Of a stretch of 64,000 nt of DNA, positions 14,201 to 26,200 are shown piece by piece (position 1 is the stretch's first letter; each line of letters begins with the position of its first letter). The DNA is taken from the NCBI GenBank assembly GCA_039566865.1, contig CM076955.1, positions 21,931,501 through 21,995,500 on the forward strand, written 5' to 3'. The notes below the pieces were generated by a model, which was given only the letters and a program-made list of their open reading frames with translations, did no database searches and was not told the origin of the DNA. Made by a program: the position numbers and the translations under genes. The DNA comes from Aurelia coerulea. Taxonomy: Eukaryota > Cnidaria > Scyphozoa > Semaeostomeae > Ulmaridae.

Positions 14201-17200
14201 TCCTGTCTAGGACACTTCCTATCACAGGGGGAAGAAATCAGGAACGCCGGAGAGGGGGCGTGGGGGACGACCGTCCGTCCTGCTGTCTCGAAAATGGCCT
14301 AAATATGCTATTTTCCTATTCTGCCCTCAACTTTGCAGTTTTTCCTCTATGAATATGTCCCGTCAGGCATCCCGGGAAGAAATGTTTAGAACTTATACCG
14401 AATGATTCAAATAAAGGTAAAATGTTTGATGAACTGTGGAGAAAAAGTATGTGGCCGATATTCAAAACTAAAGTGTTGATCTATCGGTTGAGGCCTAACT
14501 TAGATGTGAAAATTTTTTGTTTCGTGAAAGCGCTCATCTTTCAGACCCAAAAACGGAACATGCTTGCAAGAGGTTTGCATGGGAACGAGATTTCCACATT
14601 CGATTCTTGTGCATGATTTACTTTAAATTCAATACAATTGTTTTTTGGAAATAGAATTTAATTGTCAATAGCAAGTAACTGTTCAAGACGGACCATTATG
14701 GAAACAAAGCCACATTTACCCTTTAATACTACCCCTGCCACTTTAACCTGGGGTATTTTGAGATCAACATTTTTTGTATCTACTCGTGCCATATGTAATT
14801 AGATCTCTTTTTTTCTTAAGTTTGCATTATATTTACTTTTCAATGGCGAAGTTTTACAAGCACCAAAAAGTTCTTTGACAGTCCACAGAATACCTTTTGA
14901 GTCGAAAAAAATATAGGCCCTGATTAAAGTGAAACAAATGCCAACGCCTAGGGCTCGTTTACATCGTTTCTCAAACGGATTTGTCTTTTTCACAAAAAGA
15001 TCCTCTTTTATGATCTCTGCGCATTTGTAGAAAACGATGACATAAACTAAGAGCTTAATCCTAATAAAAGAAGATGCAAAAGTATCCCGGTTTTCAACAA
15101 TGGGTATTAAATCGCAGTTAGTTTGATTCGATCAGACTTTATCCTGGATCAACAGCCACGTGCCAAATGGCTTCTTTCCGTAAATCGTTCGAATGGCTGG
15201 CGTCGTGAAATTTCAGTTATTTTTTCAGATGAGTAATGAATCACTTTTTAGCTGTGTGTTGCATTGTTTTGGAAATACCCCCGGGGTTTAATTTGATTAT
15301 TATTTTTTCTTCAAGGTGAATAAATTAAAAGAAGACGTCGATTATTATATCGAAAATTGTCAGGTTTGTACAATTTCTTCTTTGGATTGAATCAAAATTT
15401 GGTTGATAGCCGACAGTTTGAAGTTTCTTTTAGGGATTTTTCTTCTTTTTTTCTGAGCATTGTAAATATAGGTTTATTCCGTAAACGGCGGATTAACTCT
15501 CCATCATCCTGAGGATAACTGCTTTTTCGTTTATCTCATTTGTTGTGTTTTAATCTAACAGGAACCTGATTTCGTTGATGATGAGGGTTTATATGAAGAA
15601 TTCGATTTGGAGTCAGACTTAGCATTATGTAAGTATACACCAATATATTTCTGGTTTTCTTAGTAAACCAAGTGAGCCATAATACGCGACAAAAAGACTG
15701 ACTGCCAATACATAGGACAAACAGGACGACGCATAAGAGACAGACTCAACGAACACCGACGAGACATTATAAACAAACGTTCCGACACATCCGGGGTTGC
15801 CGAACACTTTTGTAAACCCAATCACTCCGTACAAGACTTACAACTACTACCGCTACTTAAGATACATGACACCAGAGAGAGTGTTAGACGAGCCAAGGAA
15901 AATTACTTCATTGACTTAGCGAACACTATCTCACCCAACGGACTGAACAGAACCACAGACCGCTAACAAACACAGTTGTAAGTAACCTAATCTACTCACT
16001 CTCTTACCTTACCTATTCTCCTCATTATCCCCATCGTTATTATTATCATTATATCGCAGTTAGTTTCTTACATTGCATTTACATAATCATTATCATTATT
16101 ATTATTATCATTATTATCGTTATTATTATTATCATAATCATATTATTATTATTATCACCACCAGCATTATTATTATCATTATTATTTTGATTAGCATCAT
16201 CATCATTTTACTACATACATTACATAACCGTTATAAACCTAACCCATATAACCTCTGCGTAGCCATCATATCTAACCAATCACGTGTTACTTCTCCTTTT
16301 CAAATCGCTGTACATATTCAAATTTTTATTATAACTGTCACATTACAGCCCTGAAGAAGTCCTGCATGGCAGGACGAAATATTGGCAAAAATTAAATTAA
16401 TCGTATTTGCTGTTGTTTTTTGTCGTGTTGCGGTGTTTCTGCCTTTAAATTTATAAAAAGCAATCCCCGCTTGAAAGGTCACTGCTCCTTAGATATCAAA
16501 ACTATAATTTTGGCAAATATATTATTGAATTATGGACATGTTTTGATCAACCGCCCGTTTGACTGTTCCTGTTAACCAGTAACGCTTTTGGTCCCTCTGT
16601 CTATAGAATAAGTTTTTTCTGTAGTAGTGTAAACGTTCTTTAACTGTAACAACTTTGTAACGGATCAGTTTCATTTTCAGTTTCATTTATTTTTGAATTC
16701 CACAACATACAATTTCATAATTAACTATACCAACAAATTACTAAACTACAAGGAAATAAGACAATATTACAGAAAATTAATGCATTGATACGGAAATATA
16801 TGCAATATACAAATACAAACAGAGAAGCAAGATAAATTGTATGGAGGAAATTACTTAAAGTAGGAGCACTCTCAATAGGTAAACTAATCGAGGAGAAACC
16901 CCCCCCCCCCGCCCCCCTATCCTACAATAATTTCGAATTAATTTGGCTGGATTTGAATGATTCCAAGAAATACACACATTTGCTTTTCATACAATGAAAT
17001 AGGAGTTATGCAATATCAAAAATAACTTAGAACTATTGATTGACTTTGTTCAATAAGTAAATTTTCAGTTGCTGTTTCAGTTGATTTTAGAAGATTAAAA
17101 CTTTACTGGTATTGTGAAGACATGCAGTAAACTTCATAACTATGTGTCGAATCGTTGCAAAACTTTGAAATTAAATATTTAAATGTTATTGCCCCGTTCT

Positions 17201-20200
17201 GTCGACTGAATTGATCGAAAAGAACTTGATATAATCTACCATAATCTCAGAGAGAGCATTTTGATACCGGGTGCGCCAAAATAAACTATGCACGTTTGGC
17301 AGGCCATAATAAATAGTACACTGGACCGATTTTGAAGATTTATGATTTAATCTTTAGCAGAAAGCCTGAATTAGATTTTAGGACTTTTTGCAAATTTTTC
17401 CGTTCTCTGTTTTTAGAGCTAGATGCGAGTTTCTTAAAATGTTCGTTGTTGAAGACATTGAAAACGATAAAAAAACGTCGATCAAATTTTAAAAGATTCA
17501 ACATGAATGAACAAAGAGAAAACGTTTCAGAGGAATTTGGGGGTTTAGTACGAACTCTCGTATAGCAGATTACAATTCATCGATTCTGAATCGCAAATCA
17601 CCACGAACAAGTTCTCTCTTTGTCCATTCATGTCGATCATTTAGAAAACTTGATCGATGTTTTTTGACCGTTTTCAGTGTTTTCGAAAACTAAAACCTTA
17701 GGAAGCTCGCTTCTAGCTCTAAAAACTGAAAATGATAAAATTTGCAAAAAATCCCAGTATCTAATTCAAGCTTTCTGCTAACGATTAAGTCATAAATCAT
17801 CAAAATCGGTCGAGTGTACGATTTATTGTGGCCTGCCAAACGTGCATAGTTTATTTTGGCGCACCCGGTATCATTATTGTTTTTGGTATTACAGCGCTTT
17901 GGAGTTTAGTGAGAGGATATACGAGTGGAGGTATCTGAAACTTTGGCCAACATTAAAAGCTCTGTAGATTTTAAACTGATTGAGAAAAATCAATATGACC
18001 AATACAAGAAATCTTCAGTTTTTGAAGGTCTACAAGATGGTAGCAAGCAGAAATCTGTAGCTTTTACTGTTTACCATTTAGCAATTTGAAGACGTAACAA
18101 CTTAACTAGCAGGAATTTTTTAAGATGCTGTATTTCTGAAAATAATGACGACATCCAAAATGCTCTCTCGAGGATAATATGAAATTGCCTAAATAAAGTC
18201 TCCTTCAAGAAAGTCTTTTGAAAGAATAAGGCAATAACATTTGACACGACTAATTTTAAAGTTTTGCGAAGATTCAACGTCAATGCTATGCTAGACTGCA
18301 TCATACGTGTAATTTGGGACTTGTTTTGATTGATTTACAGCGGCAGAATTAGTGCGATCGCCGTCAGAAACGAACAGAGATGATGATGATATTGATATAC
18401 CTTCACCTGGGTCATCTGTGAGCTCCTCCTCAGGTTATATGATTGGAATGGCCAATTCACCTTCATCCAAATCAATCACTAATGCTGTATGTATAATATC
18501 TCTATTTATTTCAGTTGCTATCTTTGTACTTTTCTTCAGCTATACTTCGATCATTCAAGAGTTGGAATCCTGTGTGTTCTATAAATATAATGTATATTTT
18601 TGTAAGTTCGAGTTTAGTTCATGACAGTTCATGTTTAGAATTCCACCGGATACACTAACTCTTTCATACCCACCTATGTAATGAATGATGATAAATTTGA
18701 AATTAAATACAAACATATAGCATTACAAAATACAGTATGATACTTAAAAATGAATATAGGCAGACTAAATAGATAAGCATGAAGAGCTGTAAGTGAAATC
18801 AGGGGAATTTCTTAATGGAGGGGCTCCCTCAATAGGCGAATTAATCAAGGAGGGAACACCCCTGAGTTGCTCTGAAGATGCCCTAGTGGGTGAAACTAGT
18901 CAGTACTTATATTGTCTAGATACCGGGTGCGCCAAAATAAACTATGCAAGTTTGGCAGTCCACGATAAATCGTACACTGGACCGATTTTGAAGATTTATA
19001 ACTTAATCTTTAGCAGAAAGACTGAATTAGATTCTTGGATTTTTTGCAAATTTTCCGTTTTCACTTTTTAGAGCTACAAGCGAGTTTCTTAAAATTTTCG
19101 TTTTCGAAAACACTGAAAACGATAAAAAAACGTTGATCAAATTTTCTAAAGACTCAACATGAATGGACAAAGAGAAAACGTTTTCAACGTGATTTGGGGA
19201 TTTGAAAATTAATTGTTGTAAACTTCTGCACGAGAGTTATTTCAATGATTGGCCTGTTGCGAAATTCTGTAGTAGTTGCAATCAAGTGCCGCTCCAAAAG
19301 CCGTCACAAAATAAAAACCGTAAGAAGACTCCATGCTTGCTGGCCTCATGACGCTTCCTCGCTTGTCTTTTTAACCCCCTTGACACAGGAACACAACCTG
19401 CACCAAAGCATAAATTCAATGACATCACAAAAGAAAAGACAGTTTTTTGTATCCTTGAGAATATTATTACATTTCTCCCAAGATAGTACGAACTCTCGTA
19501 CAGCAGCTTACAATTAATCGATTTCTAAATCTCAAATCACCATGAAAAAGTTTTCTCTTTGTCCATTCACGTCGATTCTTTAGAAAATTTGATCTACATT
19601 TTTTGATCGTTTTCAGTGTTTTCGAAAACGAAAATTTTAAGAAACTCGCTTGTAGCTCTAAAAACTGAAAACAGAAAAATTTTCAAAAAATCCTAGAATC
19701 TAATTCAGGCTTTCTGCTAAAGATTAAGTCATAAATCTTCCAAATCGGTCCTGTGTACGATTTATCGTGGCCTGCCAAAAGTGCATAGTTTATTTTGGCG
19801 CACCCGGTATAGTTACAGTCAGTATTTAAAGATGACAGGAGTGCGGGTAGGTGTTGCCCTTACGAGCCGAGTAGATCGAATGTCATTATAAAATACTCTT
19901 CTTTCTCCAATAAAATCCTTGATAATAGTAATACGCAGTGGACATCAGCTTGTAAAAATCGGCTACTTAAAGACTGGCCTAATTACAAGAATCACGAAGC
20001 AAAAACGCGGCCTCGTGCTCAAACTTAGTAGCCTGAGAACAAGTTCCTTCGCAGCGTCTAGGGCCAGCGACCCCCTACCTGTGTTGGACTATTGGTTAAA
20101 ATGATAATAAAAAATATATGCTAAACACTGTCCAGTCTATGCACTCCACAGAGGGAATCATCATTTGCCAAAAGGGTTGGGGAATGAGATTATATCTTAT

Positions 20201-23200
20201 TGAAGACCTGATTGTTCTCTGATTTTCATGGCATAATTTTCTCAATGTTTATTGTTTCTGATTTTTTTTCAGAATTCACCTCGAAAGTCAAAATCCTCCT
20301 CCACATCTTCAAGCAATGGATCTTCAATAAATATAGTGAACAATAATTCTACAACAATAACGACCACTTCTGTTACCACGACGACATCATCTAATACTCG
20401 GTCCAAGTCTTTCTCAACACCAACAACAACTATGGCTACCATAGCAACAACGATAACCTCGATTGCACCTTCATCCTCTCCTCCTCCATCCTCTAGTCTC
20501 GTTTTAGAAAGCACAACAACTATATCAACAGTCTCACCTGCTTTAACAGCTTTAACTACGAATCATAATTCTGTTAATAATAAAGTTTCAAGTGAGTATT
20601 CTGTTCTTTTTACCTCGATTTCGACTGACCACAACCTCAATTTCGACTGACCACAACCTCGATTTCGACTGATCACAACCTCAATTTCGACTGACCACAA
20701 CCTAAAATCTTCAGTTTAAATCTTCTCCCTTGCTGTTTCTAAGCTTAGAATTGGTTATTAGGTAAGAACCTATTTCAGACTGACTGTCAAAAAAGTTGGC
20801 TCTTATATGCGGGGATTTACTTGTATAACCTCGATTTGTTGTCTCAAAAGTTCAAATACTGGATACTTTATATTTTTACTACGTTGAATACAACCTTGAT
20901 ATTCCTTTGAACAACGTGAACTGGCAAATTGTATGATTTCTTTGTTTTCTTTTCAGGCATCTCCCCGTCAAGCAAAGCTGTAGGGTAAGTAAGATTTGAA
21001 GCCATAGTCTCTCTCATAATGGATGTTTCATGAAATTTGCGATAACGCAAATTGTTCATCCATATCTCTCCAGTACTTTTTATTCGCGGGCATTTTCACG
21101 TGACATCTAATTTAAGACAGAGTTTACAGGTGTTGTGTAACCAATAACCGAATTTTGATTACCAAAAATAGGAAAAAATTAATCATACACTCACGATAAA
21201 GACTTAAAATATGGCGGAAAAGATGTCCAGGCCCTATGTGTACCTTGATAGGGAGACTTCCTCTCCTGGAAAATATTTGTGATTTCATTATATCTTCATT
21301 AAAATCAAATAAACTGGTTAGAACAAATCGTTAGTGAATTCTGGGATGAAAACATGGAAGTACTGCTCGAGAGAAAGTCTCAATTTCGTCATGAGGCTCG
21401 TAAGCCATAGAAGAGCTGTGCCACTATGTTTTAGGCCCACGTTCCCGTTCTTTTGTATCATTAAGTCTACTCAAATGGGTCTAAAACGACTTCGTTTAAA
21501 CTTCCTTTAAGTTTGTAAGTAAATGAACGATTTAAGGAATCAGGGGTAAATCTGCCTCTTGAAGCCCAAGTCATTTTCTCTGGTGCTGCCATCATTAATG
21601 GAATCATCTACGCTTTGGCAATCACAATGCAAACTTTGTTTTCATTCTAAGCACTCGGCACTCCATTCAAGGGAATTTACTTTGGCAGGAACGGGCTAAG
21701 GTCGTTAGCTTTCAAATCCCTTATCGTAGTCACAGAGTCCAGCGGAAGTTGTCTTCGTTAAGGTCTCAATCTACAATCTTTGACAGTATCGTTTGTGCTT
21801 ATGAAATCACCAAGGCAAATTTTTTGTCCAATTTTGCGGTAAAAGCGTTTGAAGGCAGATATTTGGGAAGGAGTGGGCTGAAATCGGTTGCTTTTAAATC
21901 CCTAATTGTAGTCACGGACTCTGGATTTTAGCATACACTCATCAGGGATGTTGGTGTACGGGTTCTTTCGTCTGTAAGTTGAATGTTGTTTTGCATAACA
22001 TGACTTGCAAAATAGTAATCAAAATGTGCATGAAAATTATACAGTAAATTCAGAAAACGCTAACATGCTTACACTGATTTATTATTTATGAAATGACAAA
22101 AACTTTATTTCGTTCGAAAATCACTCCGAAGAAACAACTTTTCGGGAGAAGCAGGTGAGATAATGGTGTGGTATGCTTTTTTAAAACGATTAAATTCTTT
22201 TTGTCGTTGCAAGCGGCCTGACACTACAGTAAAAACCCGTATATAAGAACCTACAATTTTCAAATCAAGCTGTTCTGGGTCTTGCAATGGAATGGATAAT
22301 ATTCATGAAATCAGGCTCTTGGTTTTTAAATTGATTCTTAAATTTTGCCAAGAAGTTTTTCACCAATGATTTCAGATGTTTATTAACTCAAAATAGCCTA
22401 ATACAATTTTAAACAAAAATAGTATAGGTTACCAGCTACTTTAAGAAATACTGTAAAACGAACAACAAATTATGAACTAAAGAGAACTAAAGAAGAACTA
22501 AAGAGATTTAAAATGATGACAATACTATGGATTATGGATTGCTAGCACTATCATTCTGTTCATACGATGATGTTAAACATGTATTGATATATTCATATAT
22601 GACAACTGATACATTTGGATCACGTGTTGTCATTAAGTATAAAATTTTGATGCAGCATCCATGTAACTGAAAGTAGGTTTATATGATGCATCTTTGTTTT
22701 CTGTTTTTGAAATTTCTTTGTTTAAAATCAAAATACTGTGATAAAGGATAGAACACTAGCATTGGATAACTGAAGTGGAATCAGACTTCATTAGGCCTAT
22801 TGGATAACTGAGAAACGAGATTTTTATCTGTTATTTCACACAATAATGAACTTAATGCATTAGATTGTCACAGCTGAAAACTAGATCAATGCATTTATTC
22901 TTTTCTTCAAATTAAGAACCTATGGAAAACCATGGTTGAAAGGTTCTTACATCAAGGAGTAGATATTGAAGATTTCAGGCCGAAGGTTCCTATTTGAGAA
23001 AGGTTCTCATATGCGAATTTTTACTATATTTCGCTGATTCTGCCTGTTTATGGATATAAAAAGTTTAGATTTTAAGTGTCAAAATGACTGCTAACGGACA
23101 GGTACGGACATAGGTCGAAATTGCAATTTCTCCTGGGCAAAGTTTCACCAAGATTTTCTGTGGAGAGTTTTCCTTTTGGGATATGTTCATGTATGATCTA

Positions 23201-26200
23201 ATCAAATATTTTAGCCAATGTGCTGTGGTCCAGTTTGTAATTTTGTAACACAAGATCTTACCTCTGAATGCATTCTATTGCTATTGTTTTGCTCCTATTC
23301 GATTGATTGTTGCTCCTATTCGATTGGTTGTTCATTTTTAATCATTCTGTTGTTCTATTGTTCTATTACTTTATTCTTATCTGTTTAATTGTTGTGTGAT
23401 TGGTTGAAGTTTCGTTCTCATTGTTTTAGCCATTTCGGTGGATTTACGGTAGCACAGGGCTGGAATCTTTGCAAAAATTTGAAATTTGATGTATAAAATG
23501 TTGATGACCCATTCATTCAAATTTCACAAATTTGCCATAATAGACCTTTAGCTATTCTATAAAGAGCCTGGATCGAACGTTATTTTTATACATTTTTATA
23601 TGCGACTTTCGATCGAGTGGCGATAGAGCTTCTATCACTATTGTGCACATTCGAAAATTCTACAAAATGTAGCAAAATAGCGTTCGATTCTGATTCTTTT
23701 CAGAATAGCTGGAAGGTCTAAGAGTATTTCTGATATCATGATTATTTTCAAAATTACAGCCTCGGTAAGTTTTAAAGGAATGTGCGAGAGGAGGTATCTG
23801 ATGCTTTGACAAACATTAAAAACTCCATAAATTCTAAACAGATTGAGGAAAATCATTATAACCAACGCAAGAAATAATCAGTTCTTGAAGATCTACATGA
23901 TTGTAGCAAGCAAAAGTCTAAAGCTTTTATGGTTCACAATTTAGCAATTTAATGACGTTACAACTTCAAAACAAGCGGGAATTCTGTAAATGCTGTAACT
24001 CTGAAATAGTGATGATATCAAAAATGCTCTTTCTGGGATTACGGTAAATGACACGAAGTCCCCTTTGATCAATTTCGTTGAAAGAACGGAGCAATAACAC
24101 TTTGCACGAATGATTTTAGATTTCTGCAAAGATTTAAGCCCTATGCTATCCACGATCACTCCATATGCAGTATCAGCCCAGTTACTCCATTGTTTATTAT
24201 ATCATGTGATTATTCTTGCACTATTGTTCTTTTGTTATACTGTATTGTTTTTAGTTTTTCGACCGTCTTTGATTGGTTGATAGTGTCTTTTCTCATTGTT
24301 TAGCCAACCCACCGTCACTCCATATGCGGTAGCAGCTCAGTTACTCCATTGTTTATCATATCATGTGATTATTCTTGCACTATTGTTCTTTTGTTATACT
24401 GTATTGTGTTTAGTTTTTCGACCGTCTTTGATTGGTTGATAGTGTCTTTTCTCATTGTTTTAGCCAACCCACCGTCACTCCATATGCGGTAGCAGCTCAG
24501 TTACTCCATTGTTTATCATATCATGTGATTATTCTTGCACTATTGTTCTTTTGTTATACTGTATTGTGTTTAGTTTTTCGACCGTCTTTAAATTGGTTGA
24601 TAGTGTCTTTTCTCATTGTTTTAGCCAACCCACCGTCACTCCATATGCGGTAGCAGCTCAGTTACTCCATTGTTTATCATATCATGTGATTATTCTTCCA
24701 CTATTGTTCTTTTGTCATACTGTATTGTTTTTAGTTTTTCGACCGTCTTTGATTGGTTGATAGTGTCTTTTCTCATTGTTTTAGCCAACCCACCGTCACT
24801 CCATATGCGGTAGCAGCTCAGTTACTCCATTGTTTATCATATCATGTGATTATTCTTCCACTATTGTTCTTTTGTCATACTGTATTGTGTTTAGTTTTTC
24901 GACCGTCTTTGATTGGTTGATAGTGTCTTTTCTCATTGTTTTAGCCAACCCACCGTCACTCCATATGCGGTAGCAGCTCAGTTACTCCATTGTTTATCAT
25001 ATCATGTGATTATTCTTGCACTATTGTTCTTTTGTCATACTGTATTGTTTTTAGTTTTTCGACCGTCTTTGATTGGTTGATAGTGTCTTTTCTCATTGTT
25101 TAGCCAACCCACCGTCACTCCATATGCGGTAGCAGCTCAGTTACTCCATTGTTTATTATATCATGTGATTATTCTTGCACTATTGTTCTTTTGTCATACT
25201 GTATTGTTTTTAGTTTTTCGACCGTCTTTGATTGGTTGATAGTGTCTTTTCTCATTGTTTAGCCAACCCACCGTCACTCCATATGCGGTAGCAGCTCAGT
25301 TACTCCATTGTTTATTATATCATGTGATTATTCTTGCACTATTGTTCTTTTGTCATACTGTATTGTGTTTAGTTTTTCGACCGTCTTTGATTGGTTGATA
25401 GTGTCTTTTCTCATTGTTTTAGCCAACCCACCGTCACTCCATATGCGGTAGCAGCTCAGTTACTCCATTGTTTATCATATCATGTGATTATTCTTGCACT
25501 ATTGTTCTTTTGTCATACTGTATTGTTTTTAGTTTTTCGACCGTCTTTGATTGGTTGATAGTGTCTTTTCTCATTGTTTAGCCAACCCACCGTCACTCCA
25601 TATGCGGTAGCAGCCCAGTTACTCCATTGTTTACCATATCATGTGATTATTCTTCCACTATTGTTCTTTTGTCATACTGTATTGTTTTTAGTTTTTCGAC
25701 CGTCTTTCATTGGTTGATAGTGTCTTTTCTCATTGTTTTAGCCAACCCACCGTCACTCCATATGCGGTAGCAGCTCAGTTACTCCATTGTTTATCATATC
25801 ATGTGATTATTCTTCCACTATTGTTCTTTTGTCATACTGTATTGTGTTTAGTTTTTCGACCGTCTTTGATTGGTTGATAGTGTCTTTTCTCATTGTTTTA
25901 GCCAACCCACCGTCACTCCATATGCGGTAGCAGCTGGTGCCAATCAACCCTCGCTCATTTCAGTTCAGAAATCTTCTGGAAACCAACAGGTCTGCTTGCC
26001 CAGTCCACCGTTACAAACTCAACCTTCACTTAGTCAAATTTCAACTTCGTCTGTCCTAACTAATCATGTAGACAGCCATCAATACCCAGGTTAGTATCCC
26101 TCTTTAATTTTATTCTTTCCGGTTTAATTTTTATCATTAAGTTGTATCATATCTAATTCCTCGTTCACACGGGAATGCAATCGTTCCGTTCCATATCGTT

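Larger units (their letters stand above)
2202..15628 (+). other. CNOT3: CNOT3 exons 1-12: Not3 N-terminal coiled-coil domain
   Basis: These twelve small exons encode residues 1 to about 237, the Not3 N-terminal domain (Pfam Not3). It is rich in charged heptad-like helices ([45 protein letters not shown]). The last part is acidic ([15 protein letters not shown]), as in animal homologues. Exon 7 is a 27-nt microexon (ESIDRIKLQ). Introns here run from about 200 bases to almost 4 kb and carry several palindromic repeats. Exon-by-exon colinearity with known CNOT3 makes this part secure. Confidence 0.95.
15680..16459 (+). mobile_element. 5'-truncated Penelope-like element 3' end
   Basis: It contains the GIY-YIG fragment, an ATT/ATC-rich microsatellite, a hammerhead-like motif at 16351-16380, and a tail with GCTGTTGTTTTTTGTCGTGT and GCGGTGTTTCTGCC. 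The same tail recurs, reversed, at 47897-48015 and in part at 59540-59590, which supports it being the 3' terminus of one family. Confidence 0.75.

Noticed and set aside
24432..24760. Plus-strand frames of 73-83 codons with a hydrophobic stretch
   Set aside because: They arise from the 160-bp array units and shift frame between units. They matter only as a possible consequence of mis-splicing.
24143..25935. CRISPR-like regularity
   Set aside because: The units are identical throughout, with no unique spacers, in a eukaryotic intron.
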